This document shows, one piece after another, positions 1 to 5,702 of a DNA stretch of 5,702 nt; the first letter of the stretch is position 1; each line of letters starts with the position of its first letter. Location: assembly GCA_003641415.1 (NCBI GenBank), contig QNAG01000184.1, positions 1 to 5,702 of the forward strand, written 5' to 3'. The position numbers and the translations under genes were made by a program. This stretch comes from Candidatus Zixiibacteriota bacterium (lineage in GTDB: Bacteria > Zixibacteria > MSB-5A5 > GN15 > FEB-12). The notes below the pieces were generated by a model that was not told the DNA's origin, made no database searches, and worked only from the letters and a program-made list of their open reading frames with translations.

Positions 1-14
1 CCCAGTACAAGCAT
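1..14 (-). CDS. Start of a downstream gene, cut by the window edge (possibly tsaD)
   Basis: On the minus strand an ATG at 14-12 follows the cdaR stop codon (TAA, 18-16) after one base, giving TAATATG. The four full codons and two further bases read M-L-V-L-G. So close a join suggests translational coupling to cdaR. TsaD, the tRNA threonylcarbamoyladenosine (t6A) protein, often begins M-x-V-L-G-I-E-T/S-S-C-D-E-T, so this start would suit it. TsaB, RuvC and many other proteins can begin the same way. No strong Shine-Dalgarno sequence is seen, as expected if ribosomes re-initiate. That a gene starts here is moderately likely; its identity is a guess. Confidence 0.35.
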
Positions 15-15
15 A

Positions 16-933
16 TTAATGGAGCGACAAAGCGACCGTTTCTGCTGATGCTTTTTTCACGCGAAAGTGTGATGGGCACTCTATTCTTATTGGTGCCATT
101 CCGGCACTGTCCCGGTTACGAAAATCGACAGAAGCCACCAGGGCATTACGATTCAGCAGGTCGATATCGTCCGGAGGCCCAGTGAGTTCAATGTTGAGTG
201 ACTTTGGAGTCAACTGAATTTTGGATTCAGGTGGGGTATTGTATACTACAATAGGTATGGATTCGAACACACGCGTTTTGACTGGTACTATTTCAATTGT
301 TACCAATACTGAATCAGGTGTCAAGTTAACTTGATATCCGCCAGGGGATATCAAGGGAAGGCTGACCCTGAGATTATTCCGAAGACCAGCAAGTTCTTTG
401 CGAACAGTGTTTACAGAGTTTATTCGACGAAGTAAAGACCGTGCACCTGCTACTGTAACCTGTTTGGGCTCTGGATCTGATATGCGACTAACAGCAAAAC
501 CTTCATCGGGTTCAGTCACCAGATCAAGTAGAACATCAACCGGCTTGCTGGAGAGACGATCGATATCAAATGTGACGGAACCAGGGGAGATGATTTCATC
601 AAGAAAGACGGATTGGTTAGTATTAAAAAGGAAGGTGTTATTCACATTGAGATTCATTATATACCGACCGCTTTGAAATTGTGAGGCGTTGATACGCAGA
701 CCGCGATGCCGCCAACCTGTGCGCAACAATTGTTTGCCGGTACCGGAAATAACCACGGTCAGTGATTCGGGGGGCGACTCACTTAGAGTTAAAGAATCAC
801 CTAATGTTATCTCAGTAACAGGAAGGGTTATTTCATGGTTGTAGTTCTTCTCTGTAACTACATGGAACCAGAGCAAGAGGCCAATAAATGCTGCAGCCAT
901 CTTAAGCCAGAAGTTATTCAGAATTACTGCCAT
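16..933 (-). CDS. cdaR: YbbR-domain membrane-anchored protein, CdaR type
   Basis: Predicted inner-membrane protein of 305 residues with one N-terminal membrane segment (about residues 8-26, W-L-K-M-A-A-A-F-I-G-L-L-L-W-F) and the rest outside the cytoplasm. This is the YbbR/CdaR architecture. In Firmicutes, CdaR binds the diadenylate cyclase CdaA and modulates c-di-AMP synthesis. After the anchor come about three beta-rich YbbR-like repeats, roughly at 30-125, 128-217 and 220-305. Repeat edges show as K-P-V-D-V near 130, P-D-S-V-L-V near 206 and an I-E-L-T-G-P strand near 248. The ATG at 933 has GGAAG four bases upstream and sits directly before the anchor. Upstream (minus strand) is a secreted propeller gene rather than cdaA or folP, which is unusual. 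Downstream another gene starts after one base. The YbbR family call is firm; control of a CdaA partner is inferred from the family. Confidence 0.8.
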   Translation of the reverse strand: MAVILNNFWLKMAAAFIGLLLWFHVVTEKNYNHEITLPVTEITLGDSLTLSESPPESLTVVISGTGKQLLRTGWRHRGLRINASQFQSGRYIMNLNVNNTFLFNTNQSVFLDEIISPGSVTFDIDRLSSKPVDVLLDLVTEPDEGFAVSRISDPEPKQVTVAGARSLLRRINSVNTVRKELAGLRNNLRVSLPLISPGGYQVNLTPDSVLVTIEIVPVKTRVFESIPIVVYNTPPESKIQLTPKSLNIELTGPPDDIDLLNRNALVASVDFRNRDSAGMAPIRIECPSHFRVKKASAETVALSLH

Positions 934-937
934 GTTT

Positions 938-942
938 CTTCC
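938..942 (-). promoter_or_regulatory. Ribosome binding site of cdaR
   Basis: GGAAG on the minus strand, four bases before the ATG at 933. It is a moderate Shine-Dalgarno match and supports this start, which lies immediately before the membrane anchor. Confidence 0.5.
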
Positions 943-964
943 GTCGATTGTACCATATAACCAC

Positions 965-987
965 TATTCGAGTACTTCATTCGAATA
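965..987. repeat. Inverted repeat next to the cdaR -10 box, candidate operator
   Basis: Perfect 7-base arms, TATTCGA (965-971) and TCGAATA (981-987), around a 9-base spacer. It directly adjoins the predicted -10 box at 988-993 and would span the transcription start, a common place for a repressor site. It could also fold as a hairpin at the 5' end of the cdaR message. No T-run follows it on the minus strand and the stem is A/T-rich, so it does not look like a terminator of the upstream propeller gene. Confidence 0.4.
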
Positions 988-1016
988 ATAATAACAAATA
1001 GTTATAAGGCAATCAA
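988..1016 (-). promoter_or_regulatory. Predicted sigma70-like promoter of cdaR
   Basis: On the minus strand TTGATT (1016-1011) is followed by a 17-base spacer and TATTAT (993-988). The boxes match 4/6 and 5/6 of the sigma70 consensus with ideal spacing. Transcription would start near 981, about 48 bases before the cdaR ATG. It lies just after the propeller gene's stop (1040), so cdaR may be transcribed apart from the upstream genes. The region is A/T-rich, so chance matches are possible, and promoter consensus differs in some FCB phyla. Confidence 0.4.
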
Positions 1017-1039
1017 CTGCAATCGTTGAAGCAGAATGA

Positions 1040-2524
1040 TCAGTCTATACGCTCAGGGTTATTCCACAGAAAGCGGGTCAGCCCTTTATCGGAACCGAGC
1101 CACAGGTAGTCACCATCCATCAACACGGTGTAAATGAAGTTGGACGGCAGTCCATCAGCAGTTGTAAAATCACGAGTGTATGGTTTCTTATTGGCATGAA
1201 AAAGAATAGTCAATCCCTTATCAGAGGCAACAACCGCAATCGTGTCATTGACAGCCAGAGCGTTGGGGGTGAGCCTATTAGTTATCTTGTTGTACGATTG
1301 AGATTCTGCCGTTTCAGTATTCAGCATCACCAATCCTTCATCGGACAGGAACCAGAGGTACTGTTCGAATTGTTCAATATCGTACACATCACCGAATAGC
1401 ACCATATCGGGATCAAGGAACCGTTGGAGTTTACCCGAACCCAGTTTGAGACGATAGGCACCGGCGCTGGAAGCAATCCAAATTGTAGCACCGACTTTTT
1501 CCAAGTCGTAGACGATGGCATCAGCGAACTGAGTCGGTCGAACCACACGGGTTGAATCAACTGTAAGAGTAATCATGGCGAGACCCTCGGCTGTTCCTGC
1601 AAACAGTGTGTCACCTGTTACAAGAACACTTAACACATTCTCATTGTAAAAACCATCGCGAGTTGTAATCTGGCGACTGATCTGTCTGGTCTGTCTATCG
1701 AGAATCAGTAATCCGAAGGGAGTGCCAATATAGATATTGTCATCATTACCTGTAAGGCAGTTAACATCTACAGCAGGGAAATCCGGTGTGATCCCGGATT
1801 CAATATATGAAAACTCCCCTTTGTCTGGATCAAATGTAGTCAGGCCGGTACGGAAATCATCATCGGCAATAGCCCCGGATACCCAAAGGATGCCGTCGTC
1901 GTCGTAAATAGTATTAACACGATTCTGCAACAAACCATAGGGAAGCAATTCGAGATAGTGCGATGCACTACCTGCGGCCAAAGCGCCATAACCCCAGGTT
2001 CCAATCCAAAGATCACCAGACCCATCATCAAGTACATCAATAAACTGGAAATACCTGCCCCAGAAATCAATAAAGTGTCCCGTACCACCATCGTAATTAA
2101 ACCCTGCTGGAGGATACATTATTGAAGGAGGAGATATATGTCTGGAAGGGCTGTTAAGTTCCGGTACTTCTGTAACAGGGAACCAGGATTCAAAGAGCAG
2201 GTCGTATTCATGCAGACCCATTGAAGTCTCAGCGTAGAGCTTATTGTCAAAGATATCCACCCAAATGTGCTGAATGTCTTCATGGTTTATACCATCAGTA
2301 CCGGTGAGAGGCTCTTCCCAGGTTCGGTTTTCCTTACTGTAACGAGTTATTCCTTGAGTAGTAAGAAAATATACATGCGATGATGAAGCCGCAACCTGTC
2401 GAATATGAGAGAAATCAGCAAAGGTTACTGCCTGTCCACGGATAAAATGCGCTTGTGCCGATATCCCCAACACGATAGTTATGATCAGCATTAAACATGA
2501 ACATTTAGCGAGAAGTTTGATCAT
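1040..2524 (-). CDS. Secreted beta-propeller protein with two-component-regulator-propeller (Reg_prop) repeats
   Basis: Exported protein of 494 residues from the ATG at 2524. A Sec signal peptide spans about residues 1-25 (M-I-K-L-L-A-K... to S-A-Q-A). The mature part is a chain of short propeller repeats of the form L-W-x-G-[TS]-x-x-G-L-x-x-[FLY]: near 52 (VYFLTTQGITRY), 96, 172 (LWIGTWGYGALA), 213, 265 (YIGTPFGLLIL), 307, 348, 390, 431 and 474 (LWLGSDKGLTRF). About ten such blades would fit one large or two small propellers; a linker rich in Pro and Gly near 125-150 breaks the series. Reg_prop repeats usually form the sensor part of membrane histidine kinases. Here the chain ends soon after the last repeat with no membrane helix, kinase or sorting domain. 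The T9SS protein PorZ also has such propellers, but nothing here proves that link. An in-frame TTG at 2542 would add six residues; the ATG is preferred because it gives a standard signal peptide. Ligand and role are unknown. Confidence 0.8.
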   Translation of the reverse strand: MIKLLAKCSCLMLIITIVLGISAQAHFIRGQAVTFADFSHIRQVAASSSHVYFLTTQGITRYSKENRTWEEPLTGTDGINHEDIQHIWVDIFDNKLYAETSMGLHEYDLLFESWFPVTEVPELNSPSRHISPPSIMYPPAGFNYDGGTGHFIDFWGRYFQFIDVLDDGSGDLWIGTWGYGALAAGSASHYLELLPYGLLQNRVNTIYDDDGILWVSGAIADDDFRTGLTTFDPDKGEFSYIESGITPDFPAVDVNCLTGNDDNIYIGTPFGLLILDRQTRQISRQITTRDGFYNENVLSVLVTGDTLFAGTAEGLAMITLTVDSTRVVRPTQFADAIVYDLEKVGATIWIASSAGAYRLKLGSGKLQRFLDPDMVLFGDVYDIEQFEQYLWFLSDEGLVMLNTETAESQSYNKITNRLTPNALAVNDTIAVVASDKGLTILFHANKKPYTRDFTTADGLPSNFIYTVLMDGDYLWLGSDKGLTRFLWNNPERID

Positions 2525-2599
2525 TTCAACCCGTTTCAGCAACTTATATCTGAATCTCGTTGGGAAAAATAGCCCGTGATATTAAGCTTTCTATGAATG

Positions 2600-3469
2600 C
2601 TATGGTAACCTCCACCGGAAAACTCCATAGAACGGGTAATCTGAGATTAACTTGAACATACGGTCAGTGTCAATCCACGGATTATCCCGATCAAGATTCA
2701 CGAGAGGTATATGAAAATCACAAGCTTCCGGACATCCAGTGGCTACACAATATAAGTTCTCTCCTGAATCGTTAACAATCATGTTCAGCACGAAATAAAC
2801 ACTTCCCTCACGACCTCGCTCATCATGACCAATGAGTAAATCTCCGGGGGCGATGTCATCAACAGAAATGGAGTCACTATTGGTCGCCAAGCTCTTATAG
2901 GTCGAATGCCTCATGGCGACATCAAGTAATTTGAAGTACTCGTAAACACTGGAATCTCTTTGTTCAACAGGGATCAACCTGACTGCCCCTGTTCCAGATA
3001 GGGTCATCTTGCTATGAAGCCAGGTAGGATAATCAAGAGTATCGCCAAAATGTGGAATGACGGTAAAATTTGATTCTTGGTGCAGATGGCGTAGATATTC
3101 TGATATAATGTAAATGGGAAAGCCAACATCCCGAAAGCTAGGACCTTTCCATGGCAGATGAACTGCCCGTGAGATTTCGTCAGCCTCAAACTGCTTTCTA
3201 CCCTTCCACATACCTACCGGTTTGTACCGATGCCAGAGTGGGAAGCCGGATATCCAATACTGATATGGTGTTAGCTCGGTTGAGTCCAAATAGCGGTAGC
3301 CCTCCGGCAAGATAAACTCACCTTCGAAACTGAAGGCTGTATCCTTCATTGTGAAAAATGGGTATTTCTCTGCGGAAGCAGCAGCCATTTGTTCGCCGGT
3401 CTCAGCTCTTGATTCGGCAACGAGTACAAAACAGATAATCAGCAACAGGGACAATTGGATAAACTTCAT
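2600..3469 (-). CDS. Exported DUF4846-like protein of unknown function
   Basis: Exported protein of 289 residues. It starts at the ATG at 3469, which overlaps the preceding stop as TAATG, with AAGGAG 11 bases upstream. A start at 3490 would put seven polar residues (M-E-G-D-R-K-L) before the signal peptide, so it is less likely. The signal peptide is about residues 1-22 (M-K-F-I-Q-L-S-L-L-L... to S-R-A). From memory the body follows the DUF4846 order: P-E-G-Y-R-Y-L near 55, a substrate-like W-K-G-R-K at 88-92, Y-I-I-S-E-Y-L-R near 120-127, Y-E-Y-F-K-L-L near 176, A-P-G-D-L-L-I at 207-213, and D-F-H at 251-253. Family members usually carry P-G-H-A-V-I-V-V-D after the P-G-D motif; here the equivalent is E-G-S-V-Y-F-V, so the usual His is a Ser (about 223). 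Three cysteines lie at 241, 246 and 250, close to His253. The function of DUF4846 is not known to me; an amidase or peptidase-like fold is conceivable but unproven. Confidence 0.65.
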   Translation of the reverse strand: MKFIQLSLLLIICFVLVAESRAETGEQMAAASAEKYPFFTMKDTAFSFEGEFILPEGYRYLDSTELTPYQYWISGFPLWHRYKPVGMWKGRKQFEADEISRAVHLPWKGPSFRDVGFPIYIISEYLRHLHQESNFTVIPHFGDTLDYPTWLHSKMTLSGTGAVRLIPVEQRDSSVYEYFKLLDVAMRHSTYKSLATNSDSISVDDIAPGDLLIGHDERGREGSVYFVLNMIVNDSGENLYCVATGCPEACDFHIPLVNLDRDNPWIDTDRMFKLISDYPFYGVFRWRLP

Positions 3470-3810
3470 TAATTTTCTATCTCCTTCCATAATTTCACGG
3501 CTTGTCTGATGTGAGGAATAGTGATTGATCCTCTTACCACAAGAGCTATTGACATAACTTCATCAAATTCTTCATCGGTAAGCCCAACTTCACGGACTCT
3601 AATTGTATGATAAGTAATGCAATCATCACATCTTAGCACCACTGACGCAACTAATCCGAGCAATTCCTTTGTCTTAGTGTCCAGTGCACCATCGTTGTAG
3701 ACGGCCGTATCGAGCGAAAAAAAACGCTTGATATTGATATTATCACGAGAGAGAACCTGTTCATTTAACTCTTCCCGCTTTAGTCTAAACTCTTTTACCC
3801 TGTCAGACAT
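3469..3810 (-). CDS. AhpD-like / carboxymuconolactone decarboxylase family protein
   Basis: Cytoplasmic all-helical protein of 113 residues, the usual length for a single-domain CMD/AhpD-like protein. The core holds E49, C61-D-D-C64 and H68. The spacing E-x11-C-x2-C-x3-H is that of the AhpD redox site, where the two cysteines form a reactive pair that reduces AhpC or peroxides with Glu and His assisting proton transfer. In AhpD the residue before the second Cys is His; here it is Asp63. With the CxxC pair present, a thiol-disulfide or peroxide role is more likely than gamma-carboxymuconolactone decarboxylation, but neither AhpC nor an aromatic catabolism gene is in the window. The N-terminal 30 residues are charged and probably helical. 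The ATG at 3810 has GGGAG six bases upstream. It is the first gene of the minus-strand unit and its stop overlaps the start of the exported DUF4846-like gene. Confidence 0.85.
   Translation of the reverse strand: MSDRVKEFRLKREELNEQVLSRDNINIKRFFSLDTAVYNDGALDTKTKELLGLVASVVLRCDDCITYHTIRVREVGLTDEEFDEVMSIALVVRGSITIPHIRQAVKLWKEIEN
3481..3488 (-). promoter_or_regulatory. Ribosome binding site inside the AhpD-like gene, for the DUF4846-like gene
   Basis: GGAAGGAG on the minus strand lies within the last codons of the AhpD-like gene, 11 bases before the ATG at 3469. It is a strong Shine-Dalgarno match with slightly long spacing. It decides the start at 3469 over the in-frame ATG at 3490, which it overlaps and cannot serve. 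With the TAATG overlap it points to coupled translation of the two genes. Confidence 0.6.
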
Positions 3811-3816
3811 AATTGG

Positions 3817-3821
3817 CTCCC
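3817..3821 (-). promoter_or_regulatory. Ribosome binding site of the AhpD-like gene
   Basis: GGGAG on the minus strand, six bases before the ATG at 3810. Good spacing supports this start. Confidence 0.55.
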
Positions 3822-3836
3822 AGTTTATATTTTATT

Positions 3837-3865
3837 AATATAGAGCAGTGCCTACACCTGTGCAA
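3837..3865 (-). promoter_or_regulatory. Predicted promoter of the minus-strand unit
   Basis: On the minus strand TTGCAC (3865-3860) is followed by exactly 17 bases and TATATT (3842-3837). The -10 box matches 5/6 of the sigma70 consensus; the -35 box is weaker (3/6). Transcription would start near 3830, leaving a leader of about 20 bases that carries the GGGAG ribosome site. It would drive the AhpD-like, DUF4846-like and probably propeller genes. Confidence 0.45.
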
Positions 3866-3885
3866 CGGCAATCACAGGGAAATCG

Positions 3886-3899
3886 GAAGTTGAAACTTC
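3886..3899. repeat. Perfect 14-base palindrome between the divergent promoters, candidate operator
   Basis: GAAGTTGAAACTTC has 6-base arms (GAAGTT and AACTTC) and a 2-base centre. It lies 20 bases upstream of the minus-strand -35 box and just before the plus-strand -35 box (3900-3905). It also contains TTGAAA (3890-3895), an alternative plus-strand -35. The placement suits a dimeric regulator acting on both divergent units. No regulator gene is in the window. Confidence 0.35.
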
Positions 3900-3928
3900 T
3901 TGTAAATTAATTGCTATATGCCTATTTT
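3900..3928 (+). promoter_or_regulatory. Predicted promoter of the large exported protein gene
   Basis: TTGTAA (3900-3905), a 17-base spacer and TATTTT (3923-3928), each 4/6 to the sigma70 consensus. Transcription would start near 3935 and leave a leader of about 58 bases before the ATG at 3993. An alternative pair is TTGAAA (3890-3895) with TATATG (3915-3920), at 19-base spacing. Either choice is weak evidence alone; the divergent arrangement makes a promoter here necessary. Confidence 0.35.
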
Positions 3929-3992
3929 CTCGGAGTTAAGATTGAGATGCTTAGATGGTAAATATCAAAGATTTTTTACAGGTCCGCCGAAT

Positions 3993-5702
3993 ATGACAAT
4001 TCTTCTAAGATTTTTCTGGACCATTATTATCCTGACTTTTTTCATTGGCGCAACGGCTACGTATTCCCAGCGAACGGAAATAAAGAGAACAGTCGCTGCC
4101 TCTTCGAGTCCACCTTACTGCATTGGTAAACACGATATTGGGTTACTTCAGTTTGGCATCACTAATTTTGGAAGAGTCGGTATCGGTGAAATCAAAGGGG
4201 TCATGACCGATTGCTTCACTGGTCACCGAGTGGGGCAAGGTGAGTATCCTAAAGGTGAAAGTAATATATGTTTTTATAAGGGAGGACTTTGGGTAGGAGC
4301 TGTTGTTGGGAAAGATACGCTGGTATCGGTAGGGGCTGAACTCAACAACCAATCCCGTGAGTTTCACCCGGTTATACCTATGATTAGAAGATCAACTCTA
4401 GACCCTCGATCCTCTGAGTATATTGGCGCTTTCTCTGAAAAGGAATATATCGCCATCTATGCAGATACGTTTTCGAGGAATTCTTCATGGGACCCAATAG
4501 ACCATCGTCCTCATAAATCACTGGGGATTGAGGTGCAGCAGCGTTCCTTCTCCTGGTCATATTCTCATACTGATGACTTTGTTCTCATAGAGTATAACAT
4601 CAAGAACATCGGGAATAACTATCTCAAAGATACGTATGTTGGATTATACTGGGATTCTGATATTTACAATGGAGGGGTTGATGTTGTCAATCCGCCGGAT
4701 CCCTATGGAAGAAAGACCAGTAGGAATGCAGGACAGGACGACCTTGGTGGATTTATTTCAGAGATCCCTTATTCTTATAAAAACTGCGAGTATATCGATA
4801 CCTTGGCAATGATGTGGGCATTAGATGCTGATGGTAATCCTTTTGAACAGGAATTTATGCTTCCTGATGTCACCGCTTTATGTTTTTTAGGATCGTTTCC
4901 AAAGAGTTGGGGGGTTTCCTTTAACTGGTGGAATTACAACTACTCTTCCTCATATGACATAGGTCCTCAAACCAAACAAGATTTCCGACAGATGGGTAAC
5001 GGAACCGGTACACCGTACGGTGACCGAAATAAGTATGCTATTTTAAGCAGCGGCGAGATTGACTACGACCCGATCTATACCTATGCCATCCAGCCGGTAG
5101 ACCAAAAGTGGGTTCAGCCGCCATCCGATGTTGCCCGATTTGTTACAAGAGGATTCGACTTCCAGGGTGTGCTGTCAATAGGTCCCTTTGATCTTCTGCC
5201 CGGAGCTTCTGTTACTATACCAGTTGCCTATGTCGGGGGACAAAATGTCCATCAAGATCGCTGGGATTACGATGTTGGATTAGGATATTTCTATTGGCCG
5301 GATCACTACCGCGATAATCTCGATTTCTCGGATCTATTTCGCAATGTGCTGGCTTCCGGGCGTGCTTATGATACCCCTGGTCTCGATTCCGATGGTGATG
5401 GCTATGCAGGGAAATTTGAGGTCTGTAACGACGATACATTTTATTATGAAGGTGACGGTACTCCTGACCTCAGTCCCGAAGCCCCTCCCCCTCCTCCGAA
5501 GATTTGGGTATATCCGATCCGTAACGGTCTGAGAATTCGATTCAACGGCTTTTTATCCGAAACCACACCTGACATCTTTTCAAGTAAAATTGATTTTGAG
5601 GGCTACCATGTATTTATAGCTCGCGATAATTGTAAAGAGAGTTTTTCACTGTTGGCTTCGTATGATCAACTTGACTATAATAAATATGTTCTTGTAACTA
5701 AC
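3993..5702 (+). CDS. Large exported protein with EF-hand-type calcium loop, incomplete at the right edge
   Basis: The reading frame is open from 3993 to the end of the window (570 codons, no stop), so the C-terminus is missing. Residues 1 to about 22-25 are a Sec signal peptide (M-T-I-L-L-R-F-F-W-T... to A-T-A-T). Residues 40-430 form a large aromatic-rich, probably beta-rich region with G-L-W-V-G-A-V-V-G-K-D-T-L-V-S-V-G near 98-114 and W-D-S-D-I-Y near 220. I know this only as a style of uncharacterised exported proteins in FCB-type genomes. Residues 465-476 (DSDGDGYAGKFE) match a canonical 12-residue EF-hand loop with Asp at positions 1, 3 and 5, Gly at 6 and Glu at 12. A five-proline linker follows (498-502), then an apparent FN3-like strand region (503 onward, with D-F-E-G-Y-H-V-F-I-A near 534). 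The ATG at 3993 has only a weak AGG upstream; an in-frame ATG at 3918 would add 25 residues before the signal peptide. It probably works at the cell surface or outside the cell; function unknown. Confidence 0.8.
   Translation, partial: MTILLRFFWTIIILTFFIGATATYSQRTEIKRTVAASSSPPYCIGKHDIGLLQFGITNFGRVGIGEIKGVMTDCFTGHRVGQGEYPKGESNICFYKGGLWVGAVVGKDTLVSVGAELNNQSREFHPVIPMIRRSTLDPRSSEYIGAFSEKEYIAIYADTFSRNSSWDPIDHRPHKSLGIEVQQRSFSWSYSHTDDFVLIEYNIKNIGNNYLKDTYVGLYWDSDIYNGGVDVVNPPDPYGRKTSRNAGQDDLGGFISEIPYSYKNCEYIDTLAMMWALDADGNPFEQEFMLPDVTALCFLGSFPKSWGVSFNWWNYNYSSSYDIGPQTKQDFRQMGNGTGTPYGDRNKYAILSSGEIDYDPIYTYAIQPVDQKWVQPPSDVARFVTRGFDFQGVLSIGPFDLLPGASVTIPVAYVGGQNVHQDRWDYDVGLGYFYWPDHYRDNLDFSDLFRNVLASGRAYDTPGLDSDGDGYAGKFEVCNDDTFYYEGDGTPDLSPEAPPPPPKIWVYPIRNGLRIRFNGFLSETTPDIFSSKIDFEGYHVFIARDNCKESFSLLASYDQLDYNKYVLVTN

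Noticed and set aside
398..676. Plus-strand reading frame of 92 codons
   Set aside because: It lies wholly antisense to the cdaR-type gene, has an arginine/serine-rich composition typical of a shadow frame, and shows no domain or ribosome site.
1895..1905. Short GTC repeat
   Set aside because: It encodes an Asp run (Y-D-D-D-G) inside a propeller loop and is too short to be a meaningful microsatellite.
1840..2091. Minus-strand reading frame of 83 codons inside the propeller gene
   Set aside because: It is an alternative frame of a gene with a clear signal peptide and repeats, and its hydrophobic stretches come from the frame shift.
2525..2599. Gap between the DUF4846-like and propeller genes as a terminator or promoter
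   Set aside because: The only stem seen is GGG/CCC around CTATTTTT, too short for a terminator. No -35/-10 pair with good spacing was found, so read-through is simplest.
3004..3189. Minus-strand reading frame of 61 codons
   Set aside because: It is an out-of-frame shadow inside the DUF4846-like gene.
4143..4367. Minus-strand reading frame of 74 codons
   Set aside because: It is antisense to the large exported protein gene, with no ribosome site or recognisable motif.
5215..5532. Two overlapping short frames, one on each strand
   Set aside because: Both lie within the continuous plus-strand frame that encodes the EF-hand-type loop and proline run; the His/Arg-rich minus-strand product is typical of an antisense shadow.

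Overview
The window looks like chromosomal DNA of a Gram-negative bacterium with much secreted and periplasmic protein, most likely of the FCB superphylum (Fibrobacteres-Chlorobi-Bacteroidetes) or a related candidate phylum such as Zixibacteria. This is inferred from family style: a free-standing exported Reg_prop-type propeller, a DUF4846-like exported protein, and a large exported protein with an EF-hand-type calcium loop followed by a proline run and the start of an FN3-like segment. No rRNA, tRNA, mobile element or CRISPR array is visible, and the lineage call stays tentative.

Layout. Four complete genes lie on the minus strand, read right to left. First is a small AhpD/carboxymuconolactone-decarboxylase-like protein (3469-3810). 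Its stop codon overlaps the start of an exported DUF4846-like protein (2600-3469). After a 75-base gap comes a secreted beta-propeller protein (1040-2524). After a further 106 bases that hold a plausible promoter comes a YbbR-domain membrane protein of the CdaR type (16-933). One base after the cdaR stop, a fifth minus-strand gene begins at position 14 and runs off the left edge. Only M-L-V-L-G can be read, which would suit tsaD but does not prove it.

On the plus strand, a large exported protein starts at 3993 and is still open at the right edge (570 codons). The 182-base region between it and the AhpD-like gene is a divergent promoter region. It has sigma70-like boxes in both directions and a perfect 14-base palindrome between them.

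How the parts fit. The first three minus-strand genes look like one transcription unit: a cytoplasmic thiol-type protein followed by two exported proteins. The CdaR-type protein may have its own promoter and be tied instead to the gene beyond the left edge. CdaR normally regulates the diadenylate cyclase CdaA, but no cdaA is next to it here. The ordinary explanation of the window is housekeeping plus lineage-specific exported proteins. I see no clear new defence or mobile system. The best leads are the two palindromes at promoters, the altered DUF4846-like protein with its Cys/His cluster, and the uncharacterised large exported protein.
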